Shown piece after piece: positions 11,774-22,948 of a DNA stretch of 64,000 nucleotides. The first letter of the stretch is position 1. Every line of letters starts with the position of its first letter. The stretch lies in NCBI GenBank assembly GCA_000827265.1, contig KN834781.1, positions 124,001 through 188,000 on the forward strand. Direction: 5' to 3'. Source of the DNA: Collybiopsis luxurians FD-317 M1 (Eukaryota; Basidiomycota; Agaricomycetes; Agaricales; Omphalotaceae). The notes under the pieces were generated by a model. It was given only the letters and a program-made list of their open reading frames with translations. It did not search any database and was not told the origin of the DNA. A program made the translations under genes and the position numbers.

Positions 11774-14144
11774 ATGACGACCACGATGCTTGCGCCACTA
11801 CCTTCTTTGTCATCTATATCCCTATCGTCTTCTGCATCACTCAGCTCCAATACGGCCGGTTCACCTTTACCAATCATCCCCAGAAGGAACTCGTCTACTC
11901 AGCGTTCATCTGCCAGTGGTTTCACTTCGCCTCCAAAGGTGACTCCTAGTCCAGTAAGGATCACGGTCCAGCGAGCTACTCCTCCAAGCAGTAACGCTGC
12001 ATCGACATCAGGGAACGACTCTGACTCAGCGTCTTCGAGTTCATCCAGTAGTCAGCTTTCTCCCGCTCGGCCCAAATTTCACCGAGGTTCTCGGACAGTT
12101 GGTGCATTTCCGGCAGAATCGACTTCTCCTACACTCGGTGTCCATTGCTCAAAGAAGGAATTTCATTCAAAGGGAAAGGACTCAAAGGCGACTGCTTCGC
12201 AAGCAGTTCCCTTGAAGCTATCTTTGGAGGGCCTGCCAGCGAAAAAGTATCCCGCGCAAACGAGGTCAGAGATGCTCGTGGAGTTTCCATCCGTTGAGCC
12301 CACTCATAAATCTGCTCCGGTCCCACCTCTGCTCGTCGTACGGAAGAAATCGGGCCAATTAGTCAAGTCGTCGCTCAAGTCCAGATCCGCATTCAAAGGA
12401 TCTCTTTCCGTGATGCCCGGCGGTTTATCGAGCAAAAGCGAACCTACTACCCCGACGGTAACCAAAGCGGTCAAGTTCGACTCTCAGTTAGAGCACGTCA
12501 AATTGTTTTTAGCCGAGCAGCGACCACTGGCTGTGTCGAGGGACGGGAGTCCCACAGATGATACTAGTGGGACGGAAAGCGACTTCCCGTCGTTTATATT
12601 CGGGGATAAAAAGTCGACGGTGTTGAAAATGACGCTTACTAACATGCCGCCGTCTCTCAATCTCAACACGGATATCGTATTGGAGGAGATGAAGCTTGCG
12701 TTGGATGGCATTAGTATCGTTGGTCGCATCAGAGTTCGAAATCTTTCATTCCAAAAGTGGGTCGCCGTACGCTTTACTTTCGATGACTGGCAGACGACGA
12801 GCGAGGTCACAGCCAAATACGTCCAGTCTCAAGATTCTAATTTCGACGTTTTTGGATTCTCAATCAAGTTGAATGATCTGATGGCGCGTATCGAAGAGAA
12901 AACCCTCGTACTTGCTCTTCGCTATAACACGGACGGTCGAGAGATGTGGGATAACAATTTCGGACGGAATTACGTTGCTACATTCACGAAGGAAGCGCCT
13001 AAACAAGAGCAGCAAAAGGTCAATGTCTCTCGGCGTACTGATCGAGACATTTCGTCTGGTAGTGACATCTCAGACTTGCATAGTCGACTGGAACAGGTCG
13101 TTCGGAAGAGGGACGATAAGGGTACTGCTACATCCGTTCCTCCTCATGCTCGCTTAAACTTGACCTCTCCCGATTCTCAAACCGTCTCCCTGGCTTCTCG
13201 TTACGATTTTTCCGACTCCTTCAAAAATGCCCCCAAATCTTCCTCGGCCTTCTCCAGCCGCGACCATACTCGCACTCACTCGTATCCTTTAGTTACAAGT
13301 GCCTCGCATGGATCTTTTACATGGCTCGAGATGCCGAAGAAGCGTCGTTCCGTTGTGAAAGACAAGCCTGTCCCAAATTTGGGCTCTCCTCGCGATATCG
13401 AGGATACGGATTCATTTCGGCCAGCGCCCTTTGTGCCATCCGATGCTGAAGATGGATCGGATAGGGAGTCTGTTGCGAGGAATCACCAGCGCGGTTATTT
13501 CGATATCGGCGTCATGGGTAGCAGTTCGAATGTTAAAATGACTCCTCCGGGTACTCCTCGTTCTAGAACAGTTGATGATACGACGCCCTTGGCCAGTCCT
13601 CGTTTTCATTCATTGCCCTCTATCCGGCCATCGTCCTCGTTCCGTTTACCTGGTCTGGGATTTGCTCTGTCGCCCAAAGATGCTGCTTTGGTTGAAGCAA
13701 ATGACGGTTCGTCGTCGTTGCTTTCGCCACCTTTGTCCAACGACCCGACTCCCACTGGATCTCCAACTTTTGTGTTGACCCCTACAGAGTCTGTCAGCCC
13801 CGCCACGAATTACGACCAGTTTTTGGATAGGTAAGTCAATGTTTTCTCTCTGCCAGTCCCCCCTTAAACCCAACCCACGTAGGTTTTGTTTCTTCACTGG
13901 CTCTGAAAGCAGTAGTGGCAACAGCTCCGACGAATCTCCTTCTGAATCTGTTTCTCGTTCGTCGTCCACGTCGAGCATGGACGGTTTCTTAACTTCGTCT
14001 TCTCCGCGCGTGTACGACTCTGCGTTGCATTTGTTCTCCTCTCAGCCAGTTACTCAGACTCGCGATGATATATGTGTACGAATTAGGTCTGGAACGAGTT
14101 TAGAAGACTCGGACTCACGTTCTGTTACCCCTGTACCAAGATAG
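11774..14144 (+). CDS. CBM21-containing protein phosphatase 1 regulatory subunit (Gac1/Pig-like), 772 aa
   Basis: CDS join(11774..13830, 13883..14144); a 52-bp GT-AG intron joins the exons in phase 2 (YDQFLD-R-FCFFTG). Residues 1-225 are Ser/Pro-rich and disordered. A KAVKF motif near residue 228, the RVxF-type docking site for type-1 phosphatase, is followed by DSQLEHVKLF as in yeast Gac1/Pig proteins. Residues about 279-405 form the CBM21 starch/glycogen-binding domain (SFQKWVAVRFTFDDW, FGFSIKL, EMWDNNFGRNYVATF). The rest is a Ser/Thr-Pro-rich tail. The family targets PP1 to glycogen and controls glycogen synthase; that role here is inferred from the RVxF plus CBM21 order. The start ATG is the first in a long open frame. 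Its 3' flank (from about 14370) seeded the downstream segmental copies. Confidence 0.9.
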
Positions 14145-15064
14145 TACGGGGATCATGCACTTATCCACCCACTTAAACGTGGTCGTAACTTTATTGGTTT
14201 TATTTTGGGTTTTATTCTTATTTATGATGATCCTTTGGTTCGGTGTACGGTACAGTCGATTCCTTCCAAGGACATCTCTCCCCTTTCCCCTCTTCGTCTT
14301 CGACAAACGGACGAACGGACGGACAAACAAACAAACAAACCAACCTATCCAATCTCTTAAACCCTGTCGCTCGTTGCATTCTTTTTGTTCTGTCTATTCT
14401 TTCCTTTCGGTGTACATATTACTCTTTTCTGGGTTTGTTTGTTTGTTTTGTAACACTAGTATCTTCTTTCATGACGGATTTATTTTTTTACGAGCTGATG
14501 ATGTGCTCAAGATCTTTTTTTCTTCTTTTGTTTTTGTTTTTGACGCATCTTTTTTCGAAACTCCCTCGCCCACGTCCCCCTTCTCCATCTGAAAAAGGCT
14601 TGCAGATTCAACTCGTCCTGTGTGCTCGACAGAGTGAGAGTACCGGGACGGGGGGGATCCAAGGCCTCTTCGCATTGTACTGCATACGCTACGTTACGCA
14701 TCATCCAAGTCCCGCCCTCGAGTAGAGTACAAAACATTACATTCTTATCAATACTTTGCATACACGTATCTTTGCATAGTCTTAAAATTACTAGTTGCAT
14801 TATGAGTTTATTCACTCTACGAATACACACGAATATATTTCAAGAGTCTTTTTGCCTTGAGACCTTCGATGTTTGAATGGAAGAGTTATAAAAGCCAAAG
14901 ATACTAAAAAAGATTCCAACAATTGCAAAAGGTATGGATGTTCTAATGCCAATATTTATAATGTGTTGTCTGATATTCATTCGATAACACTACAGCTTTT
15001 TCTACAGCTGTTCCACATACAGCTTTTATCACAGCCACGGGTGTTTTTGCGCCATTCCGGTAGT
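14145..15064. other. 3' flank of the CBM21 gene and left edge of the amplified segment
   Basis: The region is T-rich with CAAA/GTTT runs, as expected of a fungal 3' UTR. From about 14370 it is the leftmost copy of sequence that recurs near 17.91 kb and 22.45 kb. About 14990-15045 has a run of CTACAGCT-type repeats upstream of the first small-gene copy; a similar run lies at 18440-18495. Confidence 0.55.
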
Positions 15065-15070
15065 TATAAA
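15065..15070 (+). promoter_or_regulatory. TATA box of small-gene copy A
   Basis: TATAAA lies 94 bp before the ATG, and the same spacing (89-94 bp) is seen in the other three copies. Confidence 0.6.
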
Positions 15071-15158
15071 ATATCAAGATGGTCGTAGGGGTCAAGTCAT
15101 TCCTCCGCTTTCACTGCGTACTCGATCGACCTAAAATCACGGTCCACAAGGCGCGTAC

Positions 15159-15698
15159 ATGATGAGTGCGCGCCGGCGTGGTGGAGAAGATCAAGGTGGC
15201 TTATATGAATCTAGGCCGGTAAATCATCATCAACTTCCGATATCCTGCTTTTTCGACGTCCTCATCGCTAACGTGTAGGGAATTCTCTCCGGCTCGGATG
15301 ACATTGCCATCTCTGGAGGAAACTTGAGTAGTGCGGGCAGAGATCAAACCATCAATACTACCGATACAGACCATCACAACACCTTGAACAAAGTTCACGG
15401 TGTCCATGGAGGAGTTGTTCAAATCAACTACGGCATCACCTTGAACATTCATCTCCATACTCCTTCTAGAACCTGTTCCAAGACCTTGGTGATTTCATTC
15501 TGTTTTGTGTGAGTACTGTACAAATTTCAGAAATGAGTGTCCGGGGAGCAAGGTGGATGCTTTCAATTCCTTCCGAACTCCCCATTTTCTTACCGTATTG
15601 TTCTATCCTTGAGAAAATTTTCGAGCTAACCTGGTCTTTTCCCTTCCAGCGGTTTTTTTGGGTGCGGTGATACTACTAGAGCTGCGAGTTGTACTTGA
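15159..15698 (+). CDS. Small gene family, copy A (112 aa, three exons), function unknown
   Basis: CDS join(15159..15218, 15279..15508, 15650..15698). Exon 1 encodes MMSARRRGGEDQGGLYESRP, basic then acidic. Exon 2 holds a Gly/Ser/Asp-rich stretch (LSGSDDIAISGGN), a His-Asn run (DTDHHNTLNKVHGVHGG), and a beta-strand-like VVQINYGITLNIHLH. Exon 3 encodes a short Gly-rich end (GFFGCGDTTRAASCT). No signal peptide or TM segment. Introns are GT-AG (60 and 141 bp), joined in phase 0 and phase 2, as in all four copies. I do not recognise the family. The GG-N-x-S-x-x-G-x-D pattern resembles Gly-rich segments I recall ahead of mushroom NLR-type proteins, but no NACHT domain follows. Confidence 0.65.
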
Positions 15699-15861
15699 CA
15701 GGGCTTCTCGGGCGGCGACGCTCTAACTCTCACCGCGATTGCAGGCGATGGTTGTTTCCATCCCACATTCAGATGCTCCAAATATCCGTCATTTTTCCTT
15801 TTCCGATTTTTTCTCTTTTTCTCCCGACGCTGGTGCAAGACACGCCGCCTCTGTGCCAGTT

Positions 15862-16130
15862 ATCTCTCGGTGGTTCAAGGGGACCAACGTTTTATCCTAA
15901 ACGCAAAATGATCCCGTTCTACTCTCGTCTTTTTCCTCCTTTGATTTTCTACTGTCATGTTGGTGGTTCAAGGGGATATCTGCTTTTGTAAAATCATTGG
16001 CTAATCCCGTTCTACCTTCGACTTTGATTCTCGATTTTCTGTTGTCTAGTGTCATGCTGGTGGTTCAAGGGGAGACCCGCTTTTGTAAAATCATTAGCTA
16101 ATCCCGTTCTACCCTCGACTTTTTCTCGAT
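15862..16130. repeat. Minisatellite, about three copies of a 90-97 bp unit
   Basis: Each unit begins GGTGGTTCAAGGGGA (starts near 15871, 15961 and 16058) and contains TTTTGTAAAATCATT..CTAATCCCGTTCTAC, less well kept in the first copy. The array lies between small-gene copy A and the first GH79 fragment; a shorter counterpart occurs in unit 2. Confidence 0.75.
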
Positions 16131-16214
16131 TTAGTAGATTTTCAATACCTAGTACTTTTTGAAACAAGCATTATAAGATCTACATAAGTCTATGGGGTAT
16201 CCTATACATTTAAA

Positions 16215-17901
16215 GTGTTCAAAGGTCCATCATCCCGTCCCAGCCTCTACCAAAAGCACCATCCCAGCACGGTCGTCAAAATTATCCATGACAGTGTCCC
16301 AGTCAATCTCATCGTCACTCACACCCCCATTCGCACTCCCCTTTCTCGTACTTCCCAACCGCCCGCCTCTATCCCCATTCGAAGTAGCCAACACTTGCGG
16401 ATCAACCGTAGCCGTATTCTGCAACTTCGTATACGCCGTCGTGGGGAACGTGATCGTCGTCTGGTCCCCGTCTCCTCCAGACTCGGATAAGGCGTCGTCG
16501 GTGAGGAAGACGAGAGCGAAGCTGGGGGCGGGGAGCAGGTATTGGCGGAGGTGTCGCAGGTGATGGTTTGGATGGATTCAGTGCTTATTGGACGGCCGAT
16601 CGAGGCGAAGTGGTCACTGAATGTCTGTATGTTGTGTAAGAACTATGCATTGCAGTATTTGAGAAAAAAATTGTCCTACTGGTAACCTGACCAGCCCATG
16701 CACACTAATGTTGCTCTTCTCTGAAACCGAAGGAGCAAGCAGATACTTATGTACGCGCGCCATCAATATGCCGACATACCTAACTTCGAAACACACTTAC
16801 TTGACCTTGACCTGACCAGGTGTAGCGTTCGACGTTCCAGTCTGACCTCCGATAGCTATCAATGCCGTATAGTCCGACGCATCCGAAGGGTCGGTGATGT
16901 TATTGAACAGGGTTGCTCGCACAGGATTGCCTTTTCGTAGACAGGTTACGCCGGGGTATAAATGTTGTTATTGTTGGCATCCCAGATCAAGAATCTGCGA
17001 TTGGTTCGAATACCAAGGGTTTCGGCGAGGATCAAAGTCGAGGAGTACATGGGTCCGATGGTCCGTTGATGAAACGTCGACTGGTTGGTTGGAGGAGCTT
17101 CATGATGGATGAAAAGAGCCAACTATGGATAAAGCTGGTGAGCAAAAAAGAGGAGCGCACGCGTAAAAGGCTAAAATGAGGAAGAACAAGGACGAGCGGA
17201 GAAAAAAAGGAAATGATATCAACGAACAGTGTAAAAGACATTCTGTCCACCGACATACCACTGAAATTTCCTGTACGCCATTTGCATTGAGTAATCTAGT
17301 GCCCATAGCGCCGCTCCAAACGAGTCGCTCAAACCAGAAAACCCACCACACGAAGCGGTATTGGTTTCCATCATCAAGAATTTCTTTCCTTTAGATTGGG
17401 TAAAAGCAGTAGGGTTGGGGTACGACTCTTCTACAAATTTGCTGGAAGTATTGTTGAGATAATTGGGGAATTCAGTTTGTGGATCGCGGAGGGTACTACT
17501 GCCAAGGGCAGTGCAGCTGTCAGTTGGATAGCTAGGAGGTTATCAACGTTTGCCTGACGTTAGCGCAAAGAGGAAAAACACGTACTGCTTGACAGATAGA
17601 TAAGCCAGACTAAAGTCCAAAGCGTCGACGAAACCGGTGTCCCAAACCATTTCCGGGGTCCATCACCTGAGACAAGTGGTATTCTGAATGTTGCTGTCGC
17701 TCTTCATGACAGAAACAAGACTCTGAACTTTGCCCAAGCAGTCGTTAGGACCATAAGTCTACGAAGTTGGAACCCGGCATTGTGAATAGCAGGCTCGGAA
17801 GGTTGATAAGGATGCATATGTCGTTCTGATGGTGATGGTCGGCGTACAGGTTGGGTTCGCTGGCCTCTTGCATTCTTATCAGTACTAGTAGGAGATAGTC
17901 G
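16215..17901 (-). pseudogene. GH79 glycosidase pseudogene, 3' part only (unit 1)
   Basis: The minus strand matches the C-terminal two thirds of the complete GH79 gene at 24350-26881, including intron positions, but the segment stops abruptly at about 17901 inside the exon encoding the NEP motif. The signal-peptide exon, the microexon and the promoter are absent. Where the intact gene reads NEPD (catalytic acid/base Glu context), this copy reads SEPN. The last exon is frameshifted, so the end of the protein differs from that of the intact gene. It cannot encode a working enzyme. The truncation joins directly to a copy of the CBM21-gene 3' flank. Confidence 0.8.
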
Positions 17902-18500
17902 CATTCTGTTCATTTCCTTTTTGTTCTTTCAGGGTCCATTCTTTCCTTCTGGTCTCTTGGTTTGTTCGTTTGTAACAGTATCTTCAGGCTTTCTTGACAA
18001 ATTTTTTATGAGCTGACGATGCGCTCAAGATCTTTATTTCTATATTTTCCGTGCACCTTTTTCGAATTCCCTGACTCATGTTCGCCTCCCCATCTGAAAA
18101 CGGCTGGTGTTATCAACCCATCCTGTACGGTCGAGTCTCGACAAAGAGGGTGTACCACGGCTCTTCGCATTGTACTGCATACGTTACGCATCCAAGTCCC
18201 CGAGTACATGCAAACATACATTCTTATCAAAACTTGTATACACGAATCTTTACATAGTGTTATCTATGGATACACATGGATCTATTCCAAAGCCTTATTT
18301 TACTTGAAATCTCCAATGTCTGATCGAAGAGCGCCGTGATGAAAGTCAAAGATATAAAAAGATTCCTAGTATCCTACAATTGCAGAAGGATCTTTCTGAC
18401 GCCAACATTATCAGATACTTACTTCAATCAATAACGCTACAGCTTCAAGTTTTCCATACAGCTTTGCTACAGCTGCTCTACAGCTTTTCTACAGGGGCAA
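17902..18500. repeat. Second copy of CBM21-gene 3' flank and small-gene upstream region
   Basis: It parallels 14370-15064: T-rich GTTTGTTCGTTTGTAACA sequence, a GAGCTGACGATGCGCTCAAGATC segment, then clustered CTACAGCT repeats (about 18440-18495). It has no coding capacity. Confidence 0.7.
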
Positions 18501-18506
18501 TATAAA
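18501..18506 (+). promoter_or_regulatory. TATA box of small-gene copy B
   Basis: TATAAA, 89 bp before the ATG; it follows the CTACAGCT repeat cluster. Confidence 0.6.
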
Positions 18507-18589
18507 TGCGCCAGGATGGTCGTAGAGGTCAAGTCATTCCTCTTATTTTCACTGAGTACTTGATCGACCAGAAACCACAAGGCGCGTAC

Positions 18590-19161
18590 ATGATGAGTGC
18601 GCGCCGGCGTGGTGGAGAAGATCGAGGTGGCTTATATGAATCTAGGCCGGTAAATCATCATCAGCTTCCGATATCCTGGTTTTTCGGTATTCTCACTGGC
18701 ACTATCCTCTAGGGAATCCTCTCTGGCTCGGATGATATCGCCATCTCTGGAGGAAACTGGAGCAGTGTTGGTGGGGACCAAGCCATCGATCACAGCACCG
18801 ATATAGACCACCACAACACCCTAAAGAGAGTTCATGCTGTCCATGGAGGAGTCGTTGTTCAAAACAACTATGGCATCACCGTGAACATTCATCTCCATCT
18901 TTCTTCTGGAACCTCTTCCAAGACTTTGGTGGTTTCATTCTGTTCTGTGTGAGTTCTATTCAAATTTCATAAATGAGTTTCGGGGGGAAGGAGGGAAGGC
19001 GAAAGCCTCGAGCTCCAATTCCTTCTGGATTTCCGAACTTTATTTATTTATTTATTTACCTTATCGTTCTATATTTGAGGGTATTTTCCAGCTAACCAGA
19101 TCTTTTCTCTCCCAGCGGTTTATTTGGGCGTGGTGATACTAGAACTATGAGTTGTACTTGA
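18590..19161 (+). CDS. Small gene family, copy B (113 aa, three exons), function unknown
   Basis: CDS join(18590..18649, 18713..18948, 19116..19161). Exon 2 is 236 nt, 6 nt longer than in copy A, so the frame is kept. The protein reads like copy A: MMSARRRGGEDRGGLYESRP, then ILSGSDDIAISGGNWSSVGG, HHNTLKRVHAVHGG, VVVQNNYGITVNIHLHL, SKTLVVSFCSV and the short tail GLFGRGDTRTMSCT. Splice sites are canonical (63 and 167 bp introns). Expression is plausible given the TATA box at the conserved distance. Function is unknown; no catalytic or membrane signature is visible. Confidence 0.65.
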
Positions 19162-19694
19162 CAGGTCTTCTCGGGGCGGCGATACTCTAGCTCTCACCGT
19201 GATTGCTCAAATATCCGTCATTCGTTTCTTTCCGAATCGTTCTTTTTCTTTGTTTCTCTTTCTCTTTCAGGAATGCTCACTAATATATATATATAATTAT
19301 TCTGTAACTCTTTTGTTTGGGCCCGGCCATATTAGCCATGCTAGTCCAAGACACGCCGCCTCTAGCTGGCCTATGTGCCGAGTGATATGCGGGCCAAACA
19401 CGATCTGCCCGCACCTTATAACATACCCACCCATTCAATTTTTACGTCCCGCGGGCGGGCGAATTCATTTCGCTATGTACCATTGATTCAGAGATGAATA
19501 GGTACAAAACTATACTGAGGAAGTACGGACAGGAGAAAATAGCTACCGCTGCAAATTGTCCCAGATAGATAGATAGATACCAGATGTCCGTTAGAGGAAC
19601 AACAGAATACACACGAATATATTTCAAAACCTTATTTTACTTGAAATCTTAATGGAAGAGCGCCGTGCGGGCGTTTGTGCGCCATTCCGATAGT
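19162..19694. other. Spacer between small-gene copies B and C
   Basis: It holds a duplicated 3' flank, a short TA dinucleotide run near 19283-19297, GATA repeats near 19565, and the junction (about 19610-19670) where the extra small-gene unit begins. No gene is seen. Confidence 0.45.
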
Positions 19695-19700
19695 TACAAA
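19695..19700 (+). promoter_or_regulatory. Degenerate TATA box of copy C (TACAAA)
   Basis: It sits 94 bp before the ATG, exactly where copy A has TATAAA. The T-to-C change may weaken this promoter. Confidence 0.4.
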
Positions 19701-19788
19701 ATATCAAGATGGTCGTAGGGGTCAAGTCATTCCTCCGCTTTCACTGCGTACTCGGTCGACCCAAAATCACGGTCCACAGGGCGCATAC

Positions 19789-20332
19789 ATGATGAGTGCG
19801 CGCCGGCGTGGTGGAGAAGATCGAGGTGGCTTATATGAATCTAGACCAGTAAATCGTCGTCAACTTCCGATATCCTGGTTTTTCGCCGGTGTCCTCATTA
19901 CTATCGTCTAGAGAGTCCTCTCCGGTTCGGATGATATTGCCATCTCTGGAGGAAACCAGAGCAGTGCTGGCGGAGACCAAGTCATCGATCACAGCTCCGG
20001 TACAGACCATCACAACACCTTAAATGGAGTTCGTGATGTTCACGAAGTCGTCTTTGTTCAAAACAACTACGGGGTCGTGAACATTCATCCTTCTGAAACT
20101 TCTTTCGATTTCAAGACCTTGGTTATATCGTTTTGTTTTGTGTGAGTACTATTCAGATTTCAGAAATGCATTTCGGGGGGAAGAAAGGGAAGGGGAAAGC
20201 TTTCAATTCCCTTCCAAATTTCCTTTTTTCTTTTTCTTTTTTGACCTTATTGTTCCATGTTTGAGGGTATTATTGAGCTAACCTAGTCTTTTTCTTCCCA
20301 GTGGGTTATTTGGGCGCTGTGATGCTATATGA
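19789..20332 (+). CDS. Small gene family, copy C (106 aa, three exons), most divergent
   Basis: CDS join(19789..19848, 19912..20141, 20302..20332). Exon 1 gives the same MMSARRRGG start; exon 2 starts with Arg-Val instead of Gly-Ile and keeps SGSDDIAISGGN, then DHHNTLNGVRDVHEVVFVQN. The NIHLH stretch is changed (NIHPSETSFDF) and the last exon stops early (GLFGRCDAI), seven codons short of copy A's tail. All splice signals remain, and exon 2 is 230 nt like copy A. It may be under relaxed constraint: it has the altered TATA and lacks the CTACAGCT cluster upstream. Confidence 0.55.
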
Positions 20333-20574
20333 GCGTGGTGATACTAGATATATGAGTTGTACTTGACAAGTCTTCTCGAGCGGCGACATCCTAGCTTTCA
20401 CCGCCGCGATTGCACAGATATCCGTCATTTTTTTCTTTCTTTCTTTGTTGTGGTTGTGGGTCAAGGGGATAGTAGCTCATGTATAGGTATACATTTGCAG
20501 TATCCCGTTTTCCTCTCATCTATCTCATTTTTCGATGCTGATCTAAGGGACGCCGCCTCTGTACCAGTTATCTT

Positions 20575-20795
20575 ATGGTGGTGGTTCAAGGGAACATCTG
20601 CTTTTGTACATCTGCTTTTGTAGAATCATTAGCTGATCCCGTTCTGCCCTCATCTTTCCGTACCTATCTTTTTGCTTTGTGGCTGTTTTCCGCTTCTGCA
20701 CCAGGTGGTGGTTCAAGAGGACATCTGCTTTTGTAAAATCATTAACTAATCCTGTTCTACCCTTGCTGTTTTCCGCTTCTGTACCAGACACTCTC
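20575..20795. repeat. Minisatellite counterpart in unit 2, about two 125-bp copies
   Basis: Two units begin GGTGGTTCAAG(G/A)G and contain ACATCTGCTTTTGTA..AATCATTA and TGTTTTCCGCTTCTG. It is homologous to the array at 15862-16130 but with a longer unit and partial internal duplication of CATCTGCTTTTGTA. Confidence 0.7.
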
Positions 20796-20807
20796 ACAGA
20801 AGCATCA

Positions 20808-22451
20808 CCCTAGCACAGTCATCACAACCACCCACCGCAGCGTCCTCGCCAATCTCATCGTCGCTCTCACTCCCCCATTCGCACTCCCCCATTCGCACTC
20901 CCCTTACTTGTACTTCCCAACCGCCCACCTTGATCCCCATTCGAAGTAGCCGCATTGTGCAACTTCGTATACGCCGTCGGAGGGAACGTCATCGTTGTCT
21001 GGTCCCCGTCTCCTCCAGAATCAGATAAGGCGTCGTCGGTGAGGAAGACGAGAGCGAAGCCGGGGGCGGGGACTTTGAAGGAGCAGGTGTTGGCGGAGGT
21101 GGAGCAGGTGATGGTTCGGATGGATTCAGTGCCTATTTGACGGCCGTTCGAGACGAAGCGGTCGCCGAATGTCTGTATGTTGTGTAAGGACTACGCATCG
21201 CAGTATTTGAGAAAAAAATTGTCAGGCTGAGGCTATCGTTAACCTGACCAACCCATGGACATTAATGTTGCTCTTCTCCGAAACAGAAGGAGCAAGCAGA
21301 TACTTATGTACGCGCGTCATCAATATGTCGACATACCTAACTTCTTACTTAACCTTGACTTGACCAGGCGTAACATTCGATATTCCAGTCTGGCCTCCTC
21401 CGATAGCTATCGATGCCGTATAGTCCGACGCACCCGAAGGGTCGGTAATGTTATTGAACAGGGCTACTCGCACAGGATTGCCCTTTTCTTAGACAGCCTA
21501 CGCCGGGGTATAAATGGTGTTATTGTTGGCACCCAGATCAAGGATCTGCGACTGGTTCGAAGTACCAAGGGTTTCGGCGAGGATCATTAAAGTCGAGTAG
21601 TATACGGGTCCGATGGTCCACTGATGGAACGTCGACTGGTTGGTTGAAGGAGCTTCATAATGGATGAAAACAGTCAATTATGGATGAAGCTGGCGAGCGA
21701 AAAAGAGGAACGCATGCGTAAAAGACTAGAATGAGGAAGAAATGTGAGAACAAGGACAAGCAGGAGGGAAAAAATACTAACGGACACTGTAAAAGACATT
21801 CTGTCCACTGACATGTACCAGTATCCTACTGATTTCCCGTACGCCATTTGCATTGAACAACCTGGTGCGCGTAGCGCCGCTCCAAACGAGTCGCTCATAC
21901 CAGCAAACCCATCACACGAAACGGTATTCGTTCCCATCACCAAGAATTTATTTACTTTGGATTGCGTGAAGATGGCGGAGTTGAGGTACGGTTCTTTATA
22001 GATTGACCGGAAGTATGGTTAAGATAGTTGGGGAATTCGGTTTGTGGATCGTGAAGGGTACCGCGGCCAAACTGAGCAGCGCGGTTGTCGGTTGAGTACT
22101 TGGAAGGATACGTGTGTTTGCCCGCCTGCTCGACATGCAGATAGAAAAGCCAGACTGGAGTCCAGAGCGTCGACGAAGCCCGTATCCCACACCACTTCCG
22201 GGGTCCAATCACCTGTAGCAAGATTTGGCGCAATGAGGCAGTTGGGATTCTGAATGTTGCTGTCGCTCTTCATGGCAGATACAAGACTCTGAACTTCGCC
22301 CAAGTAGTCATTAGGACTGTAAGTCTACGAAATCGGACACCGCATCGTGAGGAAGATTGATAAGAATGCATATGTCGATTTCGATGGTGATGGTTGGCGT
22401 GCAGGTCGGATTCGCTGGCGGCTTGCATTCCTACTGGTAGGAGATAGTCGC
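20808..22451 (-). pseudogene. GH79 glycosidase pseudogene, 3' part only (unit 2)
   Basis: It is a second 5'-truncated copy of the GH79 gene on the minus strand. It ends at about 22451 at the same gene position as the unit-1 copy (GGAGATAGTCGCATTCTGTTC at both joins). NEPD is replaced by SESD, and a small deletion near 20950 removes codons before the C-terminus. Some exons still read well (for example the one encoding SAMKSDSNIQNPNCLIAPNL, near 22.2-22.3 kb), but the gene lacks a start, signal peptide and catalytic Glu context. Confidence 0.8.
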
Positions 22452-22856
22452 ATTCTGTTCTTTTCCTTTGTTTTGTCTATTTTTTCCTTCTGCTGTACAT
22501 ATTACTCTTCGGGTTTGTTTGTTTATATTCAACCCGTCCTGTGTGCTCAACAAAGAGAGCACCACGATGGGGGAATGCTCTTCACATTGTACTGCATAAA
22601 TTACGCATCCAAGTCCCCGAGTACAAACATACATTCTTATGCATTACGAGTTTATTGGATGTCTTGTTTTACTTGAAATTTCCGATATCTGGATCGAAGC
22701 GCGCCGCTATGAAAGTCGAAGATATGAAAAAGATTCCTACAGGCTACAATTGCAGAAGGTACAATCTAACGCCAACATTATGTGCTATCTGATACTTCAG
22801 TCAACAGAACCACAGTTTTTTCCACAGCCATGGGCATTTATGGGCGATTCGGGCAG
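22452..22856. repeat. Third copy of CBM21-gene 3' flank and small-gene upstream region
   Basis: It is homologous to 14370-15064 and 17902-18500 but shortened; only a remnant of the ACAG repeat cluster remains (about 22808-22830). Confidence 0.65.
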
Positions 22857-22862
22857 TATAAA
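22857..22862 (+). promoter_or_regulatory. TATA box of small-gene copy D
   Basis: TATAAA, 92 bp before the ATG. Confidence 0.6.
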
Positions 22863-22948
22863 CAGTGTATCAGGATGGTTGTAGAAGTCAAGTCATTCCT
22901 CTCACTTTCACTGAGTACTCGATCGACCAGAAACCACAAGGTGCGTAC

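Noticed and set aside
12129..12816. Antisense open frames in the CBM21 gene
   Set aside because: They are shadows of a strongly supported 686-codon sense exon.
14155..14725. Long open frames in the CBM21 3' flank
   Set aside because: They are low-complexity Phe/Ser-rich readings of a T-rich untranslated region.
19280..19300. Possible CRISPR-like or telomeric repeat (TA run) and GATA repeats near 19565
   Set aside because: They are simple sequence repeats; CRISPR arrays are not expected in a fungal nuclear genome, and no spacer structure exists.
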